Origin: an uncultured Clostridia bacterium
GTDB taxonomy: Bacteria > Bacillota > Clostridia > Christensenellales > UBA1242
Length of the DNA: 6,290 bases
Reading direction: 5' to 3'
Assembly (NCBI GenBank): GCA_944381255.1
Contig: CALWKL010000107.1
Span: 1 to 6,290, forward strand
The notes under the pieces are model-generated. The model was not told where the DNA came from. It worked only from the letters and a program-made list of their open reading frames with translations, and ran no database searches. Shown here in pieces: positions 1-5,862 of the stretch (position 1 is its first letter; each line of letters starts with the position of its first letter). The translations under genes and the position numbers were made by a program.

Positions 1-338
1 AAAGCGGGGCGGTGATTTCTGGCCCAGAGTATCGCGACCCAAATAGTTTTATCCCAGGGGATATGAGACGCTCTCACCCAGAAAAAAATTATAATAAATT
101 TGTTTACAAAGATGAATTAGGGCTCGATAAAGAGGCATATTTAACTAATGAAGAAATGAATTTCATGTATTCTCAAGGTTTAGATGTCGGTACTTATATT
201 AACGTGTACCAGAAAGAGTTCAATTATGACAGAGGTCAAATGGAACTTGAGAACACAGCACAAATGCAAGGTGCTCCTGCAACTCAAGAGGCTGATATGT
301 CTATGCAGATGAGCTATAGTCAAGGTGGAAATAACTAG
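1..338 (+). CDS. C-terminal part of an unknown protein with a Gln/Met-rich tail (5' end cut by the window)
   Basis: The frame is open to the left edge (first full codon at base 3) and stops at TAG 336-338. A GTG at 12 could serve as a start, but only a GGGG two bases before it could act as a ribosome binding site, which is too close; I therefore treat the gene as truncated. About 112 residues are visible. The first two thirds is mixed and charged, with many Tyr and Asn residues. The last ~30 residues are low-complexity polar sequence rich in Gln, Met, Ala and Ser, ending in Gly-Gly-Asn-Asn, and contain the tetrapeptide QMQG (bases 261-272). No membrane segment or catalytic motif is visible, and I do not recognise the family. 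The next gene starts 18 nt after the stop on the same strand, so the two are probably co-transcribed. That it is coding is well supported by the operon spacing and the shared tail style; function is unknown. Confidence 0.7.
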   Translation, partial: SGAVISGPEYRDPNSFIPGDMRRSHPEKNYNKFVYKDELGLDKEAYLTNEEMNFMYSQGLDVGTYINVYQKEFNYDRGQMELENTAQMQGAPATQEADMSMQMSYSQGGNN

Positions 339-356
339 ATTATAAAGGGGATAATT

Positions 357-701
357 ATGGATTATAGATTTTATGACCGTGATTTAGACTTCTTGGACAA
401 AATGGAAATTAATTTTACCGTGAATGATTTAAAGAGACGCTTCGGTATTGAATTGAAAACGCAAGACCCACACACAGACAAGAAGGAGTTAGAGCCACAA
501 GGGGACGCAGTAAGTATAGAAAATGTCGAAGAACCTGATGTATGCAAGCACAAAATAGACAAACCAGAGTACGATATATATGATTCTTCTATTGCAAATG
601 CTCAGTTAGCCGAATTTAAGCGTGCGTCTATTACACAGGAACAAGGCGATAGCAATATAGAAGGTAATATTTCACAAGATATTCAGCAGGATAAAAATTA
701 G
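357..701 (+). CDS. Small acidic hypothetical protein (114 aa)
   Basis: The ATG at 357 is preceded by AAAGGGG at 344-350 with a 6-nt spacer, a good ribosome binding site that fixes the start; the stop is TAG 699-701. The protein has a Tyr/Asp-rich N-terminus (MDYRFYDRDLDFLDKMEI), then a short basic helix-like stretch (residues 24-30, DLKRRFG), a charged linker, and a polar tail from about residue 91 rich in Gln, Asn, Asp and Ser that contains QEQG (residues 94-97). There is no signal peptide, membrane segment or recognisable catalytic motif. It lies 18 nt behind the previous gene and is followed directly by a hairpin (703-727). The short Asp/Tyr N-terminus followed by a basic helix could be a small adaptor or substrate domain, but that is speculation. 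The family is not recognised; confidence refers to it being a real gene. Confidence 0.75.
   Translation: MDYRFYDRDLDFLDKMEINFTVNDLKRRFGIELKTQDPHTDKKELEPQGDAVSIENVEEPDVCKHKIDKPEYDIYDSSIANAQLAEFKRASITQEQGDSNIEGNISQDIQQDKN
556..584 (+). promoter_or_regulatory. Possible sigma-A type promoter inside the 114-aa gene
   Basis: TAGACA at 556-561 matches the -35 consensus at five of six bases. After a 17-nt spacer, TATGAT at 579-584 matches the -10 consensus at five of six. It lies about 160 nt before the transglutaminase-like gene, which has no room for a promoter between the hairpin (703-727) and its start at 747. A promoter here could give that gene its own transcript. The boxes lie in coding sequence of an AT-rich genome, so a chance match is quite possible. 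Confidence 0.25.
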
Positions 702-702
702 T

Positions 703-727
703 AGCAGGTTTACATAACCTGCTTTTT
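703..727 (+). terminator. Intrinsic terminator or attenuator hairpin
   Basis: AGCAGGTT (703-710) pairs perfectly with AACCTGCT (716-723) across the loop TACAT, and the run TTTTT occupies 723-727. The stem starts one base after the stop of the 114-aa gene. The T-run is short and the ribosome binding site of the next gene begins only 8 nt later, so termination is probably partial, or the hairpin sets the ratio of upstream to downstream transcript or protects the 3' end of the upstream message. Confidence 0.6.
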
Positions 728-746
728 GAAGTTTGGGAGATAGAAT

Positions 747-2651
747 ATGTTTAAAAGGGAAATGAATCCTAATCTGTTCGATTTTTTGTCAGTTTATTGT
801 TCAGAAGTTTATGGTGAAAAAATATTCGGCGAAAATTGGAAATCGTACGAGAGCGTACTGGTAAATGGGGAAATACCAGATGAAATGTTGAATAACATAA
901 CTTATCTTGATATACCTGTTGCTCAATACGATATTCGCTCTTTGGAGGGTATCCAAAATTTAACAAATTTGCAATCAATCAAAATTGTAGGTATCGATGA
1001 ATATCAGGCATTAAGTAAATACGGAAAGTGCAATCCTGATGATTTGGGAATACTGGAGAGCAAATTAGAGTCCTATGTACGTAGAGGACAAATAAAGGAT
1101 ATTACACCATTATATTCTTGTAAAAATTTGACTTATTTAGATTTGAGTAATCAACGGGGAATAACCGAAGTCGACCTGTCTCAATGGCCTTATTTAGACG
1201 ATTTAAAAATGAATAGTTGTACTTCATTATCCAAGGTTGTAGGATTACAAAATACAGAAAGTTTAAAAAGATTAAGCAATTCTCCCTTTGATTCTGTCTC
1301 ATTGGATTTGCGAGGGTGTGATACGTTAAAATTAGTAGAAGGTTTACCGCAGTTTGCAAGAAAATTAGCGACTAGACCAGATAATCTGTTATCTACATTA
1401 TACCTACCTATTAACACTTATGTTTTTATGAGTAACAACCCGAATTCTGGACTAGCAGAATTTTCGAGTATTATAAGTAACTTACCTAATTCAAATTGTG
1501 TGCTGTGGTCGGATAATGCAGATTATTTAAACCTAGAAGAAGGGGCTCTGACTACTCAACAGGCTGAAATTTTAAAGGCACGAATCGATACTATTATTGA
1601 TACTGTGTGCAAAGATTCTAATGCTGATTTACAAAATATTTACAATATATATAAATGGATAACTCATAATGTAGAATATGATTTTCATGGCTTAAATTTT
1701 GAGAAAAGCGGCGGATTGTCTATTTTTGATAGAATGCAAAGTTTTGTGCGAAAGGTCGCAGAAAATTCAGATGATTTTAAAAAATTAGATAAAAAATTAT
1801 CGTCAGGCTATCAAAAAATTTCTAAACTTGTAAATTGGGACCCTATAGCGTCTCGTAGAGAAGCGGCTAAAAACAAGTTGGATAAGAGCACAAATACATT
1901 GCGTACTAGTTACGATACATTTTTTAACAAAAAGGGTGTTTGTGCTGGTATAAGTAACTTGTTTAACATTATGCTTGCTGACATAGGCATAGTATCTGAG
2001 AGTAGTTATTGTGCCACGGTATTCAAGGATAAAGATAATAAGTCACAGATTGAATTGCATCAAATAAGCTCTTGTAAATTAAAGGCAAAAGATTCTAAAG
2101 GAAGAATGGTAACAGCGAGATATTTTTTTGACCCTACATGGGACTTGTGGAGGGAAAATCCTAAATTTTTTGGTATGACTCGACTGGAGATAGAAAAAAC
2201 TCATTATCTTAATCCTATTCATAGCGCAACACCTATTGGACTATCTATGCAACACATTGTAAGAAAATTAGAAAATTCTTCTGCTGTTATAAAAAACCAT
2301 AGCATAGGTGCGAGAGTACGCAAAATGCAAAGAGATAAATCTAAAGAACTAGAGAAAAAATTTTCTAAATATATGGATAGTTTAAAAATTTTTGACCAAA
2401 ACTCAACAAGAAGAGATTTTAAAGATAATTGGCAAAATAACAATTTCAGAAGTAGTGGAGAGCAGGATAGTCAAAGGTTGCAAGGCAATCCTTTGCAAAA
2501 TGGGCAACAGATACAAGGTGAAGTACCTTTAGATAGATTATCTAATAGTAACGAAAATGGCAAGGACGGCAATGGTACTGTTGCTTCTACTCAAAATGGT
2601 GCACAAGTAGAGCAGTCTAGCTCTTATCAAGAAGAAGCTATGTGTCGTTAA
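747..2651 (+). CDS. Leucine-rich repeat protein with transglutaminase-like (Cys-His-Asp) domain, 634 aa
   Basis: The start ATG 747 has GGGAG at 735-739 with a 7-nt spacer; the stop is TAA. Residues about 51-203 hold irregular leucine-rich repeats of the internalin-like kind, for example IRSLEGIQNLTNLQSI (63-78) and ITPLYSCKNLTYLDLS (119-134), normally a protein-binding surface. A transglutaminase-like core follows: the lead-in YKWITHNVEYD (302-312), the nucleophile in KKGVCAG (Cys399), a histidine in LHQIS (His438, where the family usually has His-Ala-Trp) and Asp462 in FFDPTWDLW. This triad is that of the transglutaminase/papain-like fold; bacterial members are mostly proteases or peptide-modifying enzymes, so the reaction is not settled. 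Between lead-in and Cys399 sits a charged helical insert of about 80 residues (313-391). Residues about 500-550 are basic and helical, and the last 85 form a Gln/Asn/Ser/Gly-rich tail with QIQG at 588-591. No signal peptide or membrane anchor is visible, so the protein is cytoplasmic or leaves by a non-classical route. Domain calls are strong; substrate is unknown. Confidence 0.88.
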   Translation: MFKREMNPNLFDFLSVYCSEVYGEKIFGENWKSYESVLVNGEIPDEMLNNITYLDIPVAQYDIRSLEGIQNLTNLQSIKIVGIDEYQALSKYGKCNPDDLGILESKLESYVRRGQIKDITPLYSCKNLTYLDLSNQRGITEVDLSQWPYLDDLKMNSCTSLSKVVGLQNTESLKRLSNSPFDSVSLDLRGCDTLKLVEGLPQFARKLATRPDNLLSTLYLPINTYVFMSNNPNSGLAEFSSIISNLPNSNCVLWSDNADYLNLEEGALTTQQAEILKARIDTIIDTVCKDSNADLQNIYNIYKWITHNVEYDFHGLNFEKSGGLSIFDRMQSFVRKVAENSDDFKKLDKKLSSGYQKISKLVNWDPIASRREAAKNKLDKSTNTLRTSYDTFFNKKGVCAGISNLFNIMLADIGIVSESSYCATVFKDKDNKSQIELHQISSCKLKAKDSKGRMVTARYFFDPTWDLWRENPKFFGMTRLEIEKTHYLNPIHSATPIGLSMQHIVRKLENSSAVIKNHSIGARVRKMQRDKSKELEKKFSKYMDSLKIFDQNSTRRDFKDNWQNNNFRSSGEQDSQRLQGNPLQNGQQIQGEVPLDRLSNSNENGKDGNGTVASTQNGAQVEQSSSYQEEAMCR

Positions 2652-2698
2652 AAAGATTATTTATATCTAGTTAATTTGGCTGTTTTTAATTAAATAAC

Positions 2699-2728
2699 TT
2701 CAGTGAGTAAATTAATTAGAATTATGCT
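2699..2728 (+). promoter_or_regulatory. Weak candidate promoter for the P-type ATPase gene
   Basis: The 101-nt gap before the ATPase suggests its own promoter. The best -10 I can find is TATGCT at 2723-2728 (four of six bases), with a poor -35, TTCAGT at 2699-2704, 18 nt upstream. The surrounding DNA is AT-rich with short TTAATT/AATTAA inverted repeats (2671-2676 with 2688-2693) but no convincing terminator for the gene to the left. Treat this as the best guess for the region. Confidence 0.15.
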
Positions 2729-2739
2729 AGACTTAAAAT

Positions 2740-2746
2740 AAGGAGA
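2740..2746 (+). promoter_or_regulatory. Ribosome binding site that decides a GTG start
   Basis: AAGGAGA lies 6 nt before GTG 2753. The first in-frame ATG (2774) is 27 nt away from it, too far to use this site, so translation of the ATPase begins at the GTG. Confidence 0.8.
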
Positions 2747-2752
2747 AAAATA

Positions 2753-5401
2753 GTGAGCAAGATACCATTTGCGATGGACGCCGAAACTGTGTATTCTGAG
2801 TATAATACTACAAGACAAGGCTTAAATAATGTAGAAGCAAAGAAAAGACTAGCAGAATATGGAAATAATGAGCTGACTGCAGGTAAGCAAAAGAGCAGTA
2901 TTAGGCGCTTCTTTGAGCAATTCAAAGATTTTATGCTAATTATTTTGATAATTAGCGCATGCGTAACTGCAATTATCGCTTTAGTACGACACGAATACAG
3001 TGATTTGATAGATAGTGGAATAATATTAGCAATAGTAATCATAAATGCTATCATAGGCTTCGTACAAGAAAGCAAATCTATAGATGCACTTGCCGCTCTG
3101 CGTAAAATAAGCGCTCCCACAGCTAGAGTTTTCCGTAATGGTCAAATCGTAGAAATCTTAGCTAGAGAGGTAGTGCCCGGGGATATAGTGTACTTTGAGG
3201 CGGGGGATATAGTATGTGCAGATTGTTATCTAGTCGAAGCACACAGTTTGCGAAGTGATGAAAGTTCGCTCACTGGAGAGTCTGTCGAGGTAGAAAAAGA
3301 GGCTAATATCGCTTTACCTGTAGGCACGGTGGTAGGAGATAGGAAAAATTTACTCCATTCTGGCTGTGCTGTAACTTATGGTCGTGGTGTAGGTGTGGTA
3401 GTCGCAACTGGTATGAATACCGAAATGGGCAAAATTGCCAAAATGCTAGATGGCGGAGAGGAGGAGCTGACTCCTATCCAGAAGAAACTAAAAAGCTTAG
3501 GCAAGACTATCACTTATGGTGTAGTAATCGTCGCTTTGCTAGTATTTATTGTGAATGTAGTAATTGGTGGACAAGATTTTGTTACTGCACTTATGCTAGC
3601 TATTGCTCTAGCTGTAGCTGCAATTCCAGAAAGTCTGCCTGCTGTAATTACCATAATTATGTCTTTAGGCGTATCGAATATGAGCAAAAAGCGTGCAATA
3701 GTCAAGAAACTGCACGCAGTAGAAACACTAGGCTCATGCCAAATTATTTGTACTGATAAGACTGGTACGCTTACCCAAAACAAGATGACTGTAGAGGCTT
3801 TTTTTGCGAACGGCAAAATTTATGAAAAAGAAAATTTAACTAAATTGCGTAGCCTGCATTTTTTCAATTGTATGGTGCTATGTAATGATTCTACTAGGCA
3901 AGGCGACAAGTATCTAGGAGACCCTACAGAAACTGCACTTTTGGTAGTAGCGACAAAGTGTGGTCATGAAATTGAGAATATGCGAGATAAGTACCCTCGC
4001 AAGAATGAAATTCCATTTGATAGTATGCGTAAACTTATGACTACGATAAATGAAGTGAATGGGGAGTTTTATGCGTATACCAAGGGCGCTCCTGATGTGG
4101 TGATTAAAAATTGTACTCATTACGAACTGAATGGAACCGTCCAGCCTATGACAGAAAAAGTTAGGGCGGAAATAAATGCGAATATAAACCAATTATCTAG
4201 TCAAGGTCTGCGCTCACTAGCATATGCATATAAACAGCATAGCGCACCTAATCTAGAAAAAAGTGATGAGACAAGAATGACCTTTTTGGGATTGTCAGCG
4301 ATGCGAGACCCACCAAGACCGGAGACCAAAGATGCTGTGGCAACCTGTATATCTGCGGGTATAAAGCCGATTATGATAACGGGCGACCATGTATTGACCG
4401 CTCAAGCAATTGCTACTGAAGTAGGCATATTCCATGACGGCGACAAAATTCTAACAGGTGCCGAACTTGACGCTATGAGTGATGATGATTTTAATATACT
4501 TCTACCTCATATTACCGTATACGCTCGAGTAAGCCCACAAAACAAATTGCGTATTGTCAACGCATGGAAAGCTACAGGCGCAGTGGTGGCAATGACTGGT
4601 GATGGAGTAAATGATAGCCCTAGTATCAAGGCAGCGGATATCGGTGTAGGTATGGGCAAGACAGGCACCGAGGTTACGAAGAGAGTGTCAGATGTAGTAC
4701 TTACTGATGATAATTTTGCTACTATTGTAGGTGCAGTGAGTGAGGGTAGGCGAATATATACCAATATCAAAAAAGTTGTTCAATTTTTATTTGGTACCAA
4801 TATAGTTGAAGTGCTTACTATACTTTTGATAACTTTAATTTATCCTACATTAGGGTTTCTAACTGCTATGCAAATATTATTTGTAAATTTAGTTACCGAT
4901 TCTCTACCTGCTATCTCTCTAAGCGTAGAGAGTGAAGAAGCTGACAATATGCGACGACCACCAAGACCTAGAAAGGATAACTTCTTTACAGGTATTTGGG
5001 ATACAATGCTAGTGCAGGTAATATGGCAAACAGCCTTGATAGTTGGTGCATTTGCTATAAGTTATGCTATCCTTGGCGACCATACAATATCTACTACAAT
5101 GTCATTCTTGATTTTGGCGACATCACAATTATTCCATATTGTAAATGTCCGTCATCAACATAGTTTGTTTGTAAGTAAAGTATTTTCAAATAAAGTATTC
5201 TGGTTTACCTTGGTTATATCATTTGGAATAATATTTGCGGTTGCTCTGATACCTCCAGTGGCAGTAACATTTGGATTAACTCAATTGACTTTTGTGCAAT
5301 GGCTGATAGTATTTGGATTATCTTTTAGTATAATACCTATTATTGAACTTTACAAGCTTATAAAATATTCTATTTTAAAAAGAAAGAAAAAAAATCCATA
5401 A
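2753..5401 (+). CDS. Calcium-transporting P-type ATPase (type IIA, SERCA-like), 882 aa
   Basis: This ATP-driven cation pump of the inner membrane most likely exports Ca2+. The length is normal for bacterial members and all landmarks are present: an N-terminal cation-ATPase domain (1-55), the actuator loop TGES (174-177), the phosphorylation motif DKTGTLT with Asp335, the nucleotide site KGAP (444-447), TGD (543-545) and TGDGVND (615-621). Ten membrane segments fit, with M1 near 61-79, M2 86-105, M3 253-271, M4 276-304, M5 and M6 about 676-722, and four C-terminal helices. Ligand positions compared with SERCA: PESLPA in M4 (Glu293), Asn683 and Glu686 in M5, Asn712, Thr715 and Asp716 in M6 (NLVTD). 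The M8 glutamate of SERCA (E908) aligns with Gln792, so the second calcium site is altered. The GTG start is fixed by AAGGAGA at 2740-2746. The C-terminus is short and lysine-rich, without a regulatory domain. GC content is clearly higher in the catalytic part (about 44% in a sampled stretch) than near the 3' end. Family certain, Ca2+ specificity likely. Confidence 0.95.
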   Translation: MSKIPFAMDAETVYSEYNTTRQGLNNVEAKKRLAEYGNNELTAGKQKSSIRRFFEQFKDFMLIILIISACVTAIIALVRHEYSDLIDSGIILAIVIINAIIGFVQESKSIDALAALRKISAPTARVFRNGQIVEILAREVVPGDIVYFEAGDIVCADCYLVEAHSLRSDESSLTGESVEVEKEANIALPVGTVVGDRKNLLHSGCAVTYGRGVGVVVATGMNTEMGKIAKMLDGGEEELTPIQKKLKSLGKTITYGVVIVALLVFIVNVVIGGQDFVTALMLAIALAVAAIPESLPAVITIIMSLGVSNMSKKRAIVKKLHAVETLGSCQIICTDKTGTLTQNKMTVEAFFANGKIYEKENLTKLRSLHFFNCMVLCNDSTRQGDKYLGDPTETALLVVATKCGHEIENMRDKYPRKNEIPFDSMRKLMTTINEVNGEFYAYTKGAPDVVIKNCTHYELNGTVQPMTEKVRAEINANINQLSSQGLRSLAYAYKQHSAPNLEKSDETRMTFLGLSAMRDPPRPETKDAVATCISAGIKPIMITGDHVLTAQAIATEVGIFHDGDKILTGAELDAMSDDDFNILLPHITVYARVSPQNKLRIVNAWKATGAVVAMTGDGVNDSPSIKAADIGVGMGKTGTEVTKRVSDVVLTDDNFATIVGAVSEGRRIYTNIKKVVQFLFGTNIVEVLTILLITLIYPTLGFLTAMQILFVNLVTDSLPAISLSVESEEADNMRRPPRPRKDNFFTGIWDTMLVQVIWQTALIVGAFAISYAILGDHTISTTMSFLILATSQLFHIVNVRHQHSLFVSKVFSNKVFWFTLVISFGIIFAVALIPPVAVTFGLTQLTFVQWLIVFGLSFSIIPIIELYKLIKYSILKRKKKNP

Positions 5402-5504
5402 AAATTTACTAAAAATATAATAAAATTAAAAATGTATGTAGTATGTGCAATATAATATTATGCAAATAATTAAAGATAAAATTATAAAGCAAAAGTACTT
5501 ATAT

Positions 5505-5534
5505 TTGACTTAAATTTTATTATTAATTAATAAT
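5505..5534 (+). promoter_or_regulatory. Possible promoter for a short transcript ending at the 5692 terminator
   Basis: TTGACT (5505-5510, five of six -35 bases) is followed after 18 nt by AATAAT (5529-5534, five of six -10 bases, but lacking the important first T). It would produce an RNA of roughly 180 nt ending at the terminator near 5724. The boxes overlap the nested stem at 5511-5551, which argues either for regulation or for a chance match in A/T-only DNA. Confidence 0.2.
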
Positions 5535-5551
5535 TAATCGTATAAAATTTA
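5511..5551 (+). repeat. Nested all-A/T inverted repeat (extended hairpin)
   Basis: The outer arms TAAATTTTAT (5511-5520) and ATAAAATTTA (5542-5551) are perfectly complementary. Inside them ATTAATT (5522-5528) pairs with AATTAAT (5532-5538) around the three-base loop AAT. Only T on the left and CGT on the right are unpaired, giving 17 A-T pairs in 41 nt. A 16-bp perfect palindrome (5519-5534) overlaps the inner part. T-rich DNA follows (5552-5573), so on the + strand it could act as a weak terminator for the ATPase message; as DNA it could extrude as a cruciform or bind a dimeric protein. Confidence 0.4.
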
Positions 5552-5632
5552 TATTATTTTTATTGATTTTTAATAAAATTTTAGATATTTAATAAATTAA
5601 CGCAAAATTAAAATTTTTACTAAATTTATTAT

Positions 5633-5666
5633 CTAGACAAAATAAAAAAGACTATTATTAGTCTAG
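5633..5666 (+). other. Pair of mutually exclusive small hairpins (possible RNA switch or sRNA element)
   Basis: AGACTA (5649-5654) pairs with TAGTCT (5659-5664) around the loop TTAT. The second arm can instead pair as GTCTAG (5661-5666) with CTAGAC (5633-5638). The two six-base-pair stems share bases 5661-5664 and cannot form together. They lie 26 nt before the stem of the 5692 terminator, and a small GCTT/AAGC stem (5669-5672 with 5679-5682) sits between. This is the least AT-rich part of the gap. No known riboswitch is recognised. Confidence 0.3.
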
Positions 5667-5691
5667 TCGCTTTTAAACAAGCAGAATAATT

Positions 5692-5728
5692 AAGAGTATA
5701 TAAAACAAGTATATACTCTTTTTATTTT
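5692..5728 (+). terminator. Intrinsic terminator, 11-bp stem
   Basis: AAGAGTATATA (5692-5702) pairs perfectly with TATATACTCTT (5710-5720) around the 7-base loop AAACAAG, followed by TTTATTTT (5721-5728). Read on the minus strand the downstream tail is AATTATTC, much poorer, so it acts mainly on + strand transcripts. It lies 290 nt after the ATPase stop, so it ends either a long ATPase 3' UTR or a separate small RNA. Confidence 0.7.
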
Positions 5729-5808
5729 CAAAAATGGCAAAAAATTACAAAACAAGAATCAATCAAAGATTTGGTTATAAATTTTTAAGTAACAAAAGTT
5801 TTTAACCC

Positions 5809-5836
5809 TTGACAAATGATTGTTTTATAAAATAAT
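5809..5836 (+). promoter_or_regulatory. Candidate promoter with perfect TTGACA, reading toward the convergent gene
   Basis: TTGACA at 5809-5814 is a consensus -35 box in DNA otherwise lacking G and C. AATAAT (5831-5836) follows after 16 nt as a five-of-six -10 box. No ribosome binding site with an open frame follows on the + strand, so an RNA from here would be antisense to the 3' end of the minus-strand gene. The -10 lacks its first T, which weakens the call. Confidence 0.3.
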
Positions 5837-5862
5837 TTAAAAAGAAATACCAAGTTTAAAAT

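Larger units (their letters stand above)
5402..5862. other. Extremely AT-rich non-coding region between convergent genes
   Basis: By hand count this stretch is about 15% GC, and only about 11% over 5401-5640, far below the flanking genes. I see no tRNA-like structure, no direct-repeat array and no open frame with a ribosome binding site. What it holds: a small near-palindrome around 5452-5461 (ATAATATTAT), the nested stem at 5511-5551, another A/T inverted repeat (5590-5598 with 5623-5631), a more GC-rich stretch with small hairpins at 5633-5682, the terminator at 5692-5720, and a TTGACA box at 5809. Much of the self-complementarity left of 5630 could arise simply from composition. Confidence 0.7.

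Noticed and set aside
12..14. GTG as the true start of the first gene
   Set aside because: The frame is open to the left edge and the only purine-rich motif (GGGG at 6-9) is two bases from the codon, too close for a ribosome binding site.
2652..2752. Terminator for the transglutaminase-like gene
   Set aside because: Only short A/T inverted repeats (TTAATT 2671-2676 with AATTAA 2688-2693) occur, with the T-run inside the loop rather than after the stem.
2722..3120. Long minus-strand frame (132 codons) over the start of the ATPase
   Set aside because: It lies antisense to a region with clear P-type ATPase sequence; the hydrophobic translation is a shadow of the membrane segments on the other strand.
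3914..4770. Other minus-strand frames within the ATPase gene
   Set aside because: They have no ribosome binding sites and are fully covered by strongly conserved + strand coding sequence.
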